Positions 1 through 14,100 of a stretch of 64,000 nt of DNA are shown piece after piece. Made by a program: the position numbers and the translations under genes. The notes under the pieces were generated by a model. That model did not search any database. It was given only the letters and a program-made list of their open reading frames with translations, and was not told where the DNA came from. Each line of letters starts with the position of its first letter. Position 1 is the first letter of the stretch. This DNA is from Echinometra lucunter. Lineage: Eukaryota > Echinodermata > Echinoidea > Camarodonta > Echinometridae. The stretch lies in the NCBI GenBank assembly GCA_029962745.1, contig CM057155.1:32042378-32106377 (forward strand), given 5' to 3'.

Positions 1-470
1 GAGGCAGGCGGCGACCGTAAGATTTCCGTACGGATTCACGGGCTCTGCAGCCTCTATACGATTTTGTATCGCGAGGAGTTATACAAATTAGAAAAATCGT
101 AAGCCCGTAGCCCGTATATATCGTAGGCAGCATCGCACAATTCCCGCACGGGCATCGCACGGAACCCTCGCGGCTCTACGGTCACCGCGCATCCTCTGCA
201 CGGGCTCCATAGGATTTCCGTAGGGAGGCCGCGGAGATTGCACGATTACCGTACAATCTCCGGGCAGCCTCTGTACAGACATTCCACGGCCCGGCCCCCC
301 CCCCCCCCGATGGCCAACTACGGGTAATGGCACGGTGACCATAAATAATGTAACCACAAACGCCGTAGCCCGTAGCCGCCTACGATGCCCGAAAAAAAGA
401 AAGAAAGAAAAAAATAAAAAAAGCACGGAAAGTCGTAAACCAATTTTTCGCACGGCGCCCGGGGGAAATG
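1..470. repeat. CpG-rich degenerate repeat
   Basis: Short quasi-repeats of cgtacgg, gcacgggc, cgtagcccg and gatttccgta on both strands, with a C-run at about 294-308. Base composition differs from the AT-rich neighbourhood. No gene is supported; the rest of 471-1870 holds only the MITE at 1229 and a poly(G) run near 1520. Confidence 0.4.
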
Positions 471-1228
471 TAAACTAGGCATAAAGCTTAAAAATAGTGG
501 ATCCGAATGAGAAAAGTAAGACGATCCTGTACAAGTACGAAGAGCCAGCTTTTTAAAGAAAATAGTTAGGGCAATCGCCCCCACAGCCCCCTGGCTACGC
601 TGCTACGCGGGTGCCTCGAGATATGCATAGAGTAACATGACTGATGTGATCATTCCAAGTTAAATTCTCCAAAAAAGACGCCTAGGAACTTCGAATCTTC
701 TTTTGTTCAATAGCATTCTCACCATCAACATAATATGATAATACTGTGTCAACCGTTGCTAAGTAATATTCACGCGTTCTTCTTTGATTTTAAAAAAGCT
801 CAAAATATTGATTTATAGTCATTATACTCAACTAAGGTGAAATAGTTTTAAAATAGACAGTGCAACTGAAAATAGGCGAGCTGGCTTATTCTTTTCCAAA
901 GAACTAACCCCGCTTTCCTAAACATAATCTAATTTTCAGGCTCTAAATTTTACGAGCAAGAGAAGCAAGGAAGCAGCTAAGACAGTATGTTTATTTCCTT
1001 GTCAGAATATATGAAACAATGCAGAAAAGTTGCATATTCGTGCAGTTTGCTATCCAAATGTAATATACTAGAGTGTCTTGCTTCCATCCCCACCCCTGCA
1101 GGTGACCTCATTGTGAAATTTGTTTCAATATTCGCATGGATGTGAAAACCTGTTTGTTTTAGTCGCAAAATTTGATGTGGGAGTTTGATGGTTCAGTCTG
1201 CTGGGCCATAATCTGACGCAAATGTACA

Positions 1229-1376
1229 GGGCCTCTTTTCATAAAACTTGCTATCAGTAACAAGTTGCAATAACTGTTATAAGCTACTGAAATCCTTGCA
1301 TCTGATTGGCTGAGAGCAAATTTGTGATAGAAATGTGGCAGTTGCTACTGATAACAAGTTTTATGAAACAGGACCC
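1229..1376. mobile_element. MITE, TTTCATAAAACTTG family
   Basis: Left end gggcctcttttcataaaact; right end reverse complement gggtcctgtttcataaaact, continuing as tgytatcagta. Related ends occur at 32335-32491 and 57262-57421. Confidence 0.75.
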
Positions 1377-1870
1377 TGATCTTTCTAGGATTACAACCTC
1401 GCCCTTCCACGAAAATCATCGCCTTTTGAACAGACGACATCCGGACCATTATCCCATTGACGAGTTCGTCCTAATTTGATTTGGATTTTATCTGTTTTTG
1501 CCGACAAGAATTTTTAATGGGGGGGGGGGGGTGTCACCCCCCCCTCTAGCGACGCCCCTGTACTCCATGTGTTTCTGAATGAGGGGGAAATGCAAGGCCA
1601 TATTTTTTGGACGGGGAAGGTAGCCAGACTGACTACCCATGGAAAATTGTTTGGTGCCGGTTGTCCTCTGGTAAAATACCGATGATCACAGTCCGGTTTG
1701 TAGTTGTCCTGATATGAAATGAAGTAATTTGCACTTGATAACCGAGTTCCTTATAGTTTCAAATCGAACATACCAAATTTCTAATGATTTATAAAATCTC
1801 TGTCCACCCTTAAAGATTAGCATCTGCTTTTTTTTTTCTTATGCTTTATTTCTACCTCTTACTCTTTCAG

Positions 1871-2373
1871 CGTCGTTCACTGTCCAGGGATGCTACAAGA
1901 TCGACGTCACTAATCGTGTTTTTGTGACGTCAGCTGGTGACTATGACCCGGACGCTATAGATCACGAGACTTGTGCGGAGGTTTGTGCAATCCTCGAATA
2001 CCAGTATGCCGCTCTCACATTTGGGCGCTATTGCCTGTGCAGTGATGACACTTACTCTGGTTCTGGAGCGGGCACCTGTGACCGCGCTTGCAGCGGTAAC
2101 AGCGGTCAGATGTGCGGTGGAGCCGACAGCGATACGGTTCTAACTATAGAAATGACACGCGCCGCGGTTCAGCTCAACAGCACCAATGACGTTTTCATCG
2201 TCGGACAGCCTCAGTCGCTTCAACCCGACGTCTCCGGTGATTTGGTGACGACGTCATTCGACTATGGTGACGGATCTCCTGCGACGGCCGAGGACGGAGT
2301 GCTGACGAAGAATCATGTGTATGTAGTGCCTGGTCGATACGCAGCTAGCATCACAGCTAAAAACGTCTTTTCG
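1871..2373 (+). CDS. Pkd1-like: Exon 1 in window: WSC domain and start of first PKD domain
   Basis: Follows acceptor ctctttcag and starts inside a codon, so at least one exon lies upstream. It reads GCYKID..., then Cys-rich spacing (CAEVC, YCLCSDD, CDRACSGN, MCGG) typical of the carbohydrate-binding WSC domain (about residues 5-85). It then reads SFDYGDGSP, the WDFGDG-type core of a PKD domain, ending near YAASITAKN. Donor gtaagc, phase 0. Confidence 0.92.
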
Positions 2374-5144
2374 GTAAGCCTCTGGAGCCAGGAGTCAAAA
2401 TGGGGGCGCACTCCTATTGTTGAATTCAGAGCCATTTATACACAGAGTTTGGCCAACTCAATGAGACACAACATGGCGCGAATTCTTTTGTTGCAGGCTT
2501 GTCCAATAAAACAGCATAAAAACGGCATAAGGGCCCACAGTGAGCTGGCCAAGCTGCGTTCATAGATGACAATGCGGAATGTAGAGTGGAAAATGTACAA
2601 CCGAAATTTTTATTGCCTTTTAAAATTGCACACGTATGCAGTCCTCAAACTGTATGCAATGATGTCTTCATAGGGTCGGAGTTTCTAACGTCCTTTATAG
2701 GTGAACAAGAATTTTCATGGGCTTACTATTTATGCTCATGGCACATATTTGGTAATACTTGCCAAATATACAAATATAAAAATACCAATGAGAATTAGCC
2801 GTCATCTGTAATTGCATGAGCAAATATGGAGCACCAAAATTTTACTAATCCGCAATTTTCTTCCCTGTCCATGGCCCGTGACTATTACTAGCTTTGTCTG
2901 TATAAATTTGCTTTCACAGAGCGCCTTCGCCGGTTCACAGATCACAGCCTACATTAGCATTACTGACGTTAGCATGAAATGTCCGGAGGTAGTCGAGCCA
3001 TCGACATCGTTCACCTGCTCGATCACGGTCCCCGATGGTTCTGACATGACCTTATCGACCAACATCGGAAGTCCGTACCACATAGGGAGTAAGTAGATAT
3101 AATTTGTTCAGCCATCGATGCGAAATGTATAGTAAGGTTTTCTTATACAATAGGTGAGGCGCAGCGTCAACAATCATTTCCTATTTGAATCAGCTATGGA
3201 AACCGTGTGGACACCACCTTTGCTGTCAGGGTCTATAATTTACAGTATCATAATGTTCCCACTGATGTTCTAGAAATTATGAGACTATCAAACACTATCA
3301 AACACATTTCTATCCCACTGATGTTCTAGAAATTATGAGACTATCAAACATAATAATGTATCATCATTATTTATATGTTAGACAATCAATACATTAATCT
3401 GAATCTTCATAACACACTCTTGAATGGAGCGGGGTTGACCTAAGACATGCTCTATGTCATTTTTGATCCATTCGGTGGTGAATTCTGAGAGGAAAAGGAA
3501 CGTGGAATGTAGAAAATAGAATGGACTTTGGGTATACCCTCTTTTTCCGGTTAACTCAAGTCACTTGTAGGGTTAGCGCCCTCATCTGTTTTGTACTCGT
3601 GAATTCGCCACGGACGTTCAAATCTTTTCCTCAATATCCTTGCAATTTTCTTGCAGCACCGAACATCTTCTCGGTCGGGAGTGTGTCGCAATACGCTCTG
3701 TCCACCTTACAGAATGGTTCAATTTCATCAGGCTCCGTTGTGATCTTGCCGAACCAGGAGTTCCTCGATGATGGGGTAATCCGATCGGTGGAGGTCAACG
3801 TTGAAACGACTGGGGATGTTCAAATTTTGGTAAGAAGATGGTGATACAGATCATAATGATATGGATGATGACTATCATAATTATAGCAGGGCTGCAGGAA
3901 TTCTTTATTTGCTATTTAACAACAATTTATCGCTCCTCGGTCAATTTCCTAATTAATGCCCTCCACGATAATTTCACTGAAAATTTTAAAATGTGATTGA
4001 ACTAAGGGAGTAAGGGCTTAAACCCTTACGAAGGTGATTATATGATCTTGAAAAGAGTAATATCAAATGTTGCTGTGGAAAAATGCAAGGACGATCTTAA
4101 ATTAATGACTATAATGATGAAGATAAGGATATTAATAATAATAGGTGGATTTATATAGCGCCTCCTCCAGAGGATACAAACAAAGTATTGATACATGTCT
4201 TAAAGAAATTAGATCTTGAAGATTTTTAGGGGGCACGGCCGGGAAATGCTATCCAAGTAATGTGCAAACTCTTGCAATCAGTACCCCCTCTGACTGGCAG
4301 CCAATGTAACCTTGCCAATAGCATCAATCATTTCCATCGGCAGTGCTTTTAGCAAATGAACGGTGCCGTGAATATCAACATGCCCTAATCAAATACATGT
4401 ATTCCATTCCACAGATTCTAGAGCCATTCTGCAGCGGTACTGATGAGACCTACTGCTTGATCGACAATCAGTGCTCGACATCAGCTTGTGGCTACGATAC
4501 CTCGATGCCGACCAATCCCCTGTACCACACCTCCTGTGATTCATCCACCCATGTTTTCTGTTTATCCGAACACCGCTGTGCAGCGAAATCCGACGAGTCC
4601 ACCTGCGATGCCGAACCTGACCGGTACGTCTCGTCCGTCAGTGATTCTGCTCGCGCAAGCTACAGGGTCAGACACGTCATTGCCGAGACAGCTGCCGCTA
4701 CCGGTTACAACTACTTCGAGATCCCCATCGCAGGAAGGACCGCTACCGCGCAAATCGGTGACGTCGTAGGGTTCGCGGTTAGCGCAACAACAGCTCAAAT
4801 TAGGTATGAGGACACGGGTACCGGTGAAGCCGTTGCGTTCAGTTTATCTTCCGGGACGTACAGTGAGGGGACAACTTTTTCCTCGGGCCTGACTGCAGAA
4901 GCAAAGCGGTTCCATATTCGGCTGACCGCTATCGACCCTCTCTCTGTTATTCTCGAGCATGAGTACCCTGATGTAGGAACAAATAACATTTCAGTGACGG
5001 TCAACAACACATTGGATTCTATTGGCATCTCGGCTGGAAGCATGGTCGAAGTCCAGATCCCCATACGTAGTGAGTACAAAACATCTAGTTAATCTCTCTT
5101 TCTCTCTCTCTTTATCCCTTTCTCCCTCGCTCTCCCTCTCTTAA

Positions 5145-5176
<32 letters not shown>

Positions 5177-8100
5177 GCACACACACACATTGTCTCAATC
5201 TTTTTCTGACACCCTCTTTTTCCGCTCCCGTACCTCATACGTCCTATTCCCAGTAATGATGAAGTTTAATGAGTCTATAGTTTGAATAGGTATTATTATT
5301 TTTAAAGACAATCAAACTGCCAATCAACCAATTTCCTTAACGTTTACATAATTATCATCATAATCAAGTATTTGGCGTCATAGGCTCGGAAGACATGGGA
5401 GGGGAAAATGTCGACGTAAATGTCGACCTTTCTATTTTAAAGGCTAAATTCCCCACACCTACTTGTAGAGTTGAATAGTGAACCTGTCAACCCTTGAGAT
5501 AGTAATATTATCATTTAACCCATTATTTCATTTTCTAGAAAATCATCTGATCAAAGTTGCATCTTCTCTTACACCGAAAGACGTTTCAAATATATTTACT
5601 TACCACTAACCGATAGAGACATTTCATAATTTCTGATGTTATGATTATCATTTATAGATCTGACGATATCTCTTACACCGGACCAGCCATACTTCGTCAG
5701 CGAGGCTAATATATCGATGACGGTATCGGTTGATTCAGGAAATCCGATCGATTTGGAGATCGACTGGGGGGATGGCAATACAACTGTGTTCACTCGATTG
5801 CGTAAGAATGAATAGGATATGTTGAATGTACGTTGTGTTTGTATTCATTGCCTGATAAAGTGTGTTGATCAGAGTGGGAAACTGATCTTTTCAAATAAAC
5901 CCATTTATAGCTTATATACATGTCAATTCATGAATATTTCTGAAAAGAATTCTCTGACTACTGTACATTATGCATACTAGCGTCTGTGTGACGGGGACAA
6001 ATGTGGATACATCAGTTGTTGTTATGTCTGATAAACCTCAATCAAACTTACGCCCTCACCATAAACGATTTTGGTGAGGTATGTTGAGGCATTAATTGTA
6101 AGGTCATGCATGATCTGCTCGATTTATCTGTATATGGATACACCTTATTGACGTGTTCGAGATCATCCGAGAACATGAGGCCGATCAAAGTGATCTTCAA
6201 GGAAGAAATTCAACTTAGACTCGACTTGCAAATTTGTATCATGCACTTAAATGACCTTCGTCAGTACTTCACACTGGAATGGCTTCTCACGTTGTCTTTC
6301 TTACAGCGACTCTACCGATTCTCAAACATCTCTACGATGATTCTAACGGCAAGATCACCATCACTGTCACTGCATCCAATCTCCTTGGCAACGAGACGGC
6401 ATCAGCTACCATCTACATCCAACAACCTGTTCTCCGGGAACACTATCTTATCCTGCCAGATACTCCTGCTTCACACCCTTACCCGGGTCCTGAACAGGGT
6501 AATTTGTATATCCTCCTAATTGTTTCTCTTTTCGAAGTTTCCGGGGTAACTAACTGATGGAAACTGTAAATCTGATGACGATATTCATATGAAATAAAAA
6601 GTAGCATATTCTCATTCATGAAGAGTTTTAGCGTTACAGATATTTATATCAAAGGACTCGTAATGATAAAACGGATGACCACTACATTAAAGAGCATTCA
6701 CAATGTTAACTCACTCACACCGGTAGACTCCTTATCGTCTACAAACCAATCCATTCGAGGTAAATTGCTTTGTTATGTTTGTTTGTTTGGTGTTGGTCTA
6801 TTGTCAGGCTCTTTTCAATTGTTTTGTTATTACTGACGTATGGAATATAAGCATTCAAATACGTGTACGTCAGTTTTATTTATTTTTTTAAAAAACAGTT
6901 TTTATTCTTTTCTCTCATTAAACAAAATAATTACAATCAAGGTATAAATTACAATCAACGTATATAGCACAGTTTGAATATTGAAAAAGAAAATTCCTTA
7001 AACAAAAATTGTGGATAAATTAACTGATATATACTCTTCATTCTCAAAATTTTTACAAGTTCACAAAATCCATTTTCACAGCTTCATTAAAGGCATCTTT
7101 AACTAAATCTCCAATATCCGGCGAAAAGGTAAAATAAAATTCTGAGGAAAGGCCATCATTTCCAGGTGATTTGTTCTGTTTCAATTCTTTTAAGATTTCT
7201 AGGCATTCTTTATTACTTATAGATCCTTCACAGTATTCTCGAGATTTTTTCCGTCAATTTCGTTAAACCTTGCAAAAACTATCATAACAGTTATCCGAAC
7301 ACTCTTAATCTACTGTAGCCTACAACCTACTGTAAAACTTTCCGATGTCTTCAGTTATCCTTTTTTCATCTGAACAGATAGCACCATCTGAAGTTTTAAT
7401 TTTCTTAATTGTTATTTTGCATCAAGTGATTAAAGTAACGCGAATCCCTTTCTCCACTTTTATACCACCGAGGCTCGTGATCGAATCCTTATTCCTTCAT
7501 TTACATAGCTGTAAACTTCTCTTAATTTCTCTTGGGTATTTTCCAATTTCTCTAAAGTAGTTGTTTTAGTACTTTCAGTCAATTGTTCTAAAAGCTGTAT
7601 TTCCTTGTCTAATTCTGTTCTTATAGTTCTTCTTTGATCAGCCAATTTTTTGAAAACTTTTGTGTAAAGCTCCGAATTTTCATTTTAAAAAGAATCCCAC
7701 AACAACCTCTTGTCTTTTATTTTTAGTTTGTAATTCATTTTTAATTCAGAAGTTTTCTTCCTTAACCCTCTAACATACTCTTCATTTCCACACAAACTAT
7801 TATTGAATTTCCAGTATGACCCTTTTCTTACATTTGATCTATTGATTGTTTTGTCAAATAAGCGTAAAAATATTGAATAATGATCAGGGGCAACAGATGG
7901 AATTATATCACACTTCATTACCATTTCCTCTAGACATTCCGATATTATCCAGTAATCTAATCTGCTTTGCATAAGGGGATTCTTTTAGAATAGAAGTGAA
8001 TTGTCTCTTTAAGGGATGCCTATATGTCCAAATGTCCAGAAGATGTAAATCTTCCATGAATTTGTCAAATTCTCGATCAAATTTCTTCGACATCCTGTTT

Positions 8101-11100
8101 AAAGATTGCCCGTTATAATGAAATTCAGTGTCCTTAGTCATATTAAAATTGCCACCTTTTATAACTGGGTATTTATCTTTATTTATCTTATTAAGATTAA
8201 TGCGTATTTTTCGAAGAAATATCAATTGATCATTTTCAAACATTCTTGTTGGAAGATACACGTTCCCTAAAATCAATCTAACACCATGACACTTACAGTC
8301 TATAAAAATATATCTACCCTCACTGTCTTTTGAGACTTGCAAAATCTCTTTTGATACTCATGGAATATAACAGTATAATGGACATATGCATTGTCACAGG
8401 ACCATCCTTAAATAACAATGAAGACATTAGCATATGAATGATCACTTAAGCATTGATTGTAAATATTAACAAGGAGAAAAAAAGACACACCTAAAGATCG
8501 TTACATGCTTCAAGACTCTTTTCATTTCATCATGCTGAATGCAAAATAAGCCACTCAACGTACATTTCTTTTGTAAAATTTCATTCTGGTTTATATAATT
8601 TATTCACGGGTTAGGAACGACATGCTATAGCGCATCTCGTAAATGACATAAAGTCCATTCTTTTGGGGAAAAATGTTCTTTAATAGAACAGTCTTCTAAT
8701 ACAATCAATTATCAGGCACACTTTTTAATTGAAATTTCCTTGACCATCAAAACCCCTCAAGAAGGTCATCAGACACACCTACACAGTAGATTTCATTCCC
8801 TGGCTGCCCTTTCCCCACTAACGAACCAATCGAATACCCCGCCAATAGGTCCCCCCAAAGGGAAGAAGAACTAGAAAGAAAAGAAACAAACAAACAAAAT
8901 AAAAGTCATCCAATATCTCAAAAAGCCTCTCCTGTCGTGCTCTGCCTCTCCTTCCCCGTCTCAAGTTTTTTTGATGAACTTCGCTTGGTCCCTCCTTGGT
9001 AGCCAAACATGGTCAACCATAAGCTTCGTTGGTTTCGTCCTTGAGAAATAGGCGAGTTTCCCCCCGCCTCTCGCTGCCTTTATCGCCGCAACTTGAAAGC
9101 CCCTTTCCATTCTCACCCTTCTCGAGAGATCATCCGTGATATAAATGTTCGTATTTTTCAAGAGATGCACTTTTTGGTGAATAGCCGGTATATCTCTATA
9201 CCTTACTTTTATCGGTTTGGGTGATGCTCCAGTTTGAACTCAATGTATGCGTTGGTACTCGATCCCCGCCACCTCCTGTTCCGTGAACTGTAGTTTCCTT
9301 ATCAGAAAATCTTTCGTAGTTTCTTCCACGTTTTCCTTCCCTCCTTCTTTTAGCACTTTTTCGGGTACCGGTACATTAAGAAAGACCAAGTTCTCTCTAG
9401 CTGCATAATTATGTTTCTATTCTGTCCAGCTCCTCTTTATACTGTTTTTCGGTGGTAGCCATTTCTTCCTTCAGCTTTTCCATTTCCTCTTTCATTTCCG
9501 CTATCTCCTTAGAGTTGTATTCAACAGTTGCGGCGACCTCGGCGAATTGCTCGCAAAATTGTTTAATTTCTTTCATGATATTAGTTTCCAGAGCCGAAAA
9601 TCTATTTCCAAAGTGTTGTTGAAGTTTAGTTGTCTGTTCGTCGATCATATGCTGTATGGTCGGTATGATACTCGAAACCTCTGTAGAAAGAGGGTTCGAC
9701 GGTGTTCTGCCGGATGGCATAAATTCCTCAAAGAGTTTTTTTTTTCTTATTAAAATAGTACGCAGGTGAGCTGTGGGCGGGCCGCTTGCCCGAGGTACGT
9801 CTTTACTCGGCGAAGGTCATAGTATATTATTTGGAATTGTATATCGATAATGAAGACTGGGTGTACGTATTTTCAGTAGCATGGACCATAAACATCATCA
9901 TGATAAGAATCTGGTTAAAACTTCTTGATAATAAATACACCATGCTCTTTATACCCACAGGTTACATCAACATAACAGTACAACTGCTTGCTCAAAATGG
10001 CAAACCATACGGAACAGATCCCAACATCTCCTTCAGTAGCAGTTTCTTTGACAACAGCACCCATGTGATGACGCTTACCAATGAGGGTGATCAAGAGAGT
10101 TATACCCATCCAGTCCAGTTTCCGGGCACCTATATTGTCCTTGTAACCATCAGCAACTTGGTCGAGACAATCACGCTCGAGGAGAAGGTAGGTGGAAGAT
10201 GCTTGTTTCAAAATAAAACTGTAGACAGATTGTTTAGCGTGATAGCCAAAATGGTTCCAAATAAATTAATGCTTTAAAAATTATTACTGTTGCAGAAGAA
10301 ATCCACCTACAAATGCCAACATTTCATATGAATCAATGTGATTTCATTTTTGACCCCCATGCCCTTTTTTAAATACGGAATTCCTATAATCCAAATTCAT
10401 CGCGTGCAATCTTTATAGCGATTGTAAGTTCCCTCAAGTGGAGAACTCTTAAAAGATATTTAGATCAATCTCACCACTTGGCTGGAACCAGGGACCCTCT
10501 AAAAAAATAGGTAAGTTAACCCATTCGTGACCAAGGTCCACATTTTGTGGTTTGGCCTAATATCTTTTGATGCAAAGCCCTGAAAATCATACCAAATACA
10601 TGAGCAGAAAGAGCAAAAAAAAATCTACACAGACTGTGCCCATTTTGGTTGCGTCAATATTCGTTGTTTGATGCTGAAAGTTTTTTTAAAGGAAAATAAG
10701 CATTAAAATCCTTATATTGGCAATGTGATAGAAGGTTTAAAATCACTGTTTTCCCCTGCAAATCGGCAACTTTTTGACTTCTCATCATAATTTCTGTCAA
10801 TTTATATTCATTTCAGATGACGTTTTATAAGGAAAATGTAGCAATAAAATAAAAATGTTGGTGTTGCCAGTTTGAAGAATAAAAGCTGATCAAAATAATT
10901 CCTGTCACGAATGGGTTAACTCTTACTTCTGACAAATGTTTGAGGTTAACTAGCGTTTGGAGGTAACAGTTATACTTATGACGACTTTATAAGACGGATA
11001 TTCTGTTCTCACCTTCCCATGTGTCCTAACCCTCTAGGTTGAACTGTACGGTATTATATCACCCGATATCCACCTAGACGTCCTCTACCAACCAGAAGTA

Positions 11101-14100
11101 CCTCCCGACGGTGATCCTATAGCGAATTACGGAGACAACTATCCCTTGGAGAGAGCCATCGTTTTCAGACCCATGTATTCGTCAGGTAGACAGAATCATT
11201 AGCTTCAAGTTATTTAGTAATTATACTAACTATTAAGTGCTTATCAGTACCTAAAACATGTCAAACGAATTATAACATGGATAAGGGCAACTGTCCCGTG
11301 GAAAGACAGAGCGTTTTCAACCCCTCCTATTTCTCAGATGAAGGTAAATAAATCGATAACCACAACCTTTCTCCCATTATTTAGAGTTTGCATTAAATAT
11401 TTATAAGTTTGAAGTTATATTGACTTAATCATTTAATGAACCGTAATACATGATTTTTTTTTTACCCGTATAACGTAAGTACTGAGTGATATTTTTGTCT
11501 CAAGCCACGAGAAATTACGTCTAGGAGAACCACAATTTACACAATTTCTCTCGAATATATTAAATCCGCAGACATTTATCACGGCAGCAAGGCATCATTC
11601 ACCATTACATAAAAAAAAGAACTGTGGATGGTCTAATGATCAAGGGGGGGGGGGGGGGGGGAGGGGGGGGGGGTAAATTGTCCTCGGAGGTTCTCTGGGG
11701 TTAAATATCCTGGTGGTAATTTTCTAGTCCAAGCTGGTAGTCGGGGGGGGGGGGGTGTAACATAAAACATACAATCAATCTTACGATTGATATCAGGCTA
11801 AAGTCTATGACAAAGCATGTACATGATGTACTAGAGAAATACAGTTGATTGTATCTCTTTATGTTACACCCCCAGATGTTATTTGTTCGGCAGTCACGAC
11901 CCATGTTACAACAAAAATATACATAGCATCGTATAAACCCTCACGCTTATGTTTCCATTTTCCTGACTGCCTTTTTTCAAATTCAGGAACTAATATCACT
12001 TATGAGTATCTGGACTTCGGTGACAATAATTCCGTTCCTATAAATACGACCGATGACACTCATATGTACCAGTATATCAAGGTATGTGGAATACAGGTGT
12101 TGACAGAGAACTGTTGCTCGTTAGCACTTCAAAAGTTGCAGCTAATGCCAAGCTGATCTAGTTTGTACGTTATCAAGGTGAAAATGTTGATTTCATTCTG
12201 TGATTGTGTTGATTTATGCTAAAAACCCAACATGTGTCAACTCACAATACATTATCCTCACACAGTAAACAGTTTCAAAAGTATTGCGCTCGTATATGAT
12301 ATTATTATTGCTTCAGTTGCAATCATTTTCAGATTCTCTACCTCATTTTTTCTTTACTAAGTTGAACATGATAAAACACGTTTAACAATGATTCCGGCAA
12401 TTCATATTTCCCGCAGCCTGGAGAATACACTGTCATTGTTGCTGCGAGCAATCCTGTGAGCGAACGGTACACCATCAGTGCAACATTCCAACTTTTCAAG
12501 ACAATCCACACCATATCGGTATCCACAGGAGAGATAACCATTCCGAATGAACCCAAGAACTTTACCGTAACCATCGGTCAGATTGGATATAACTCCTGCC
12601 TGTCCATCGACTACGGTGACCACCAAGCGCCTATCATGTACGGTGAAGCAAGCTGCCAAGGGCATGAGAAGTCACCTAGTGCAGTTTACAAGGGACCCCT
12701 CAGCCACACCATCAACCTCTTGCACACGTACGGCGACAATGGCAGTTACGTCTTCACCGTACACGGATTCAATCTCGTCACGGACGTTGTCATCGAGGAA
12801 CCCTTCGCCGTCACGTATCTGGAGTGCAACGTTCCGGAGGTATCCTTCAGCGATGCGCATCCACATTGGATGGATCCGAGAAGGGTAGAGACCTACGAAT
12901 ATGTTCCCCTCAGGACACAGACCAACATCCGTTGTAAGATCAACGACAACCTCAAGGAATGGTCTGTGGAGCAGTTTAACAGCACTACTGGGGAAATCAT
13001 ACCAGGGTTCTCTCTCAATCTCACCGGTCTCGACCCAACTAACAACTTCTACGTCGGCGAAGCGAACACTGCGGATATCGGACTGAATGCCTATACGTAC
13101 TCGCCAGGATACTATCGCATAAGCTATTGCGTCACCATGGACAGCACTAAACTAGATGGGGTATTATTCACGGCTTGTGCTTCGGAATACATCCAAGTTT
13201 TGTCTTTCAATCTGGAAGCCAGAGTCGTGGATGGACAACTATCTTCTACAACGATCGGCTTTGGACAAACATTCAACTTAAACCCGGGGCTTTATTCCTA
13301 TGATCCATCGCTAGACCCTTCTGCCACCGACCAGGTAAGCAATTCAAGCGTTGTGCTAATAAATGTACATGTATCTAGTCAAGAACTATGACCTCTTGTG
13401 AAATGCCTGTTATCAACATTGATATGTTAATACTTCTAAACATCATCTTACTGTTCTAAAGTGTTCTAATAATTTTGAACATTCAGTCTAAAAATTTACC
13501 AAAATATTAACGCTACTTCAAATTTGCCATTTGCATACAAAGCTGTGATGAACTACAACTGATTTTCAACAAATGACGATTACGCAAGCATATCTTGTTT
13601 TTAATTCTGGGGATTGGGTTTGATTGCTCTTTTTTATTAGAAAGGCCCGTGCTAATATCATTTTAATTACAGAGACCAAACATTTTCATTCCATGTTAAG
13701 CAATAGCTTGTGTAAGAGACGTTATCAGAGGTTGCTTGAAATCTTGTTTTCATTCATATCTAATATTGGTCTTGAAATACAATTACTGGCACAAACACAG
13801 GGAATCAGCGTGTTCAAATACTACTGCAAGAAATTCTACGAGGATTTCCGACTCAACAATGACAAGACCCTAGTGGACACACCAGTAGCCATTACTGATG
13901 CAGACGGCTCGGAGGGTGGATGCTTTGGAACCGGTCCTGGACGGTTAGATCATAACGCTAGCAGTCTCAACCTTAACACCGGATGGATGAACAACAACAT
14001 GACCTATGACCTCAAGGTGGTCATCGAGAAAGGCGCTATCTCAGGCGAGGTTGACTTTAAGCTGAAGATTGTCGACGGGAATCCCCCTCAACCTGTTATA

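Noticed and set aside
88..584. Minus-strand ORFs in the CpG-rich start
   Set aside because: Open by composition only; no recognisable domain.
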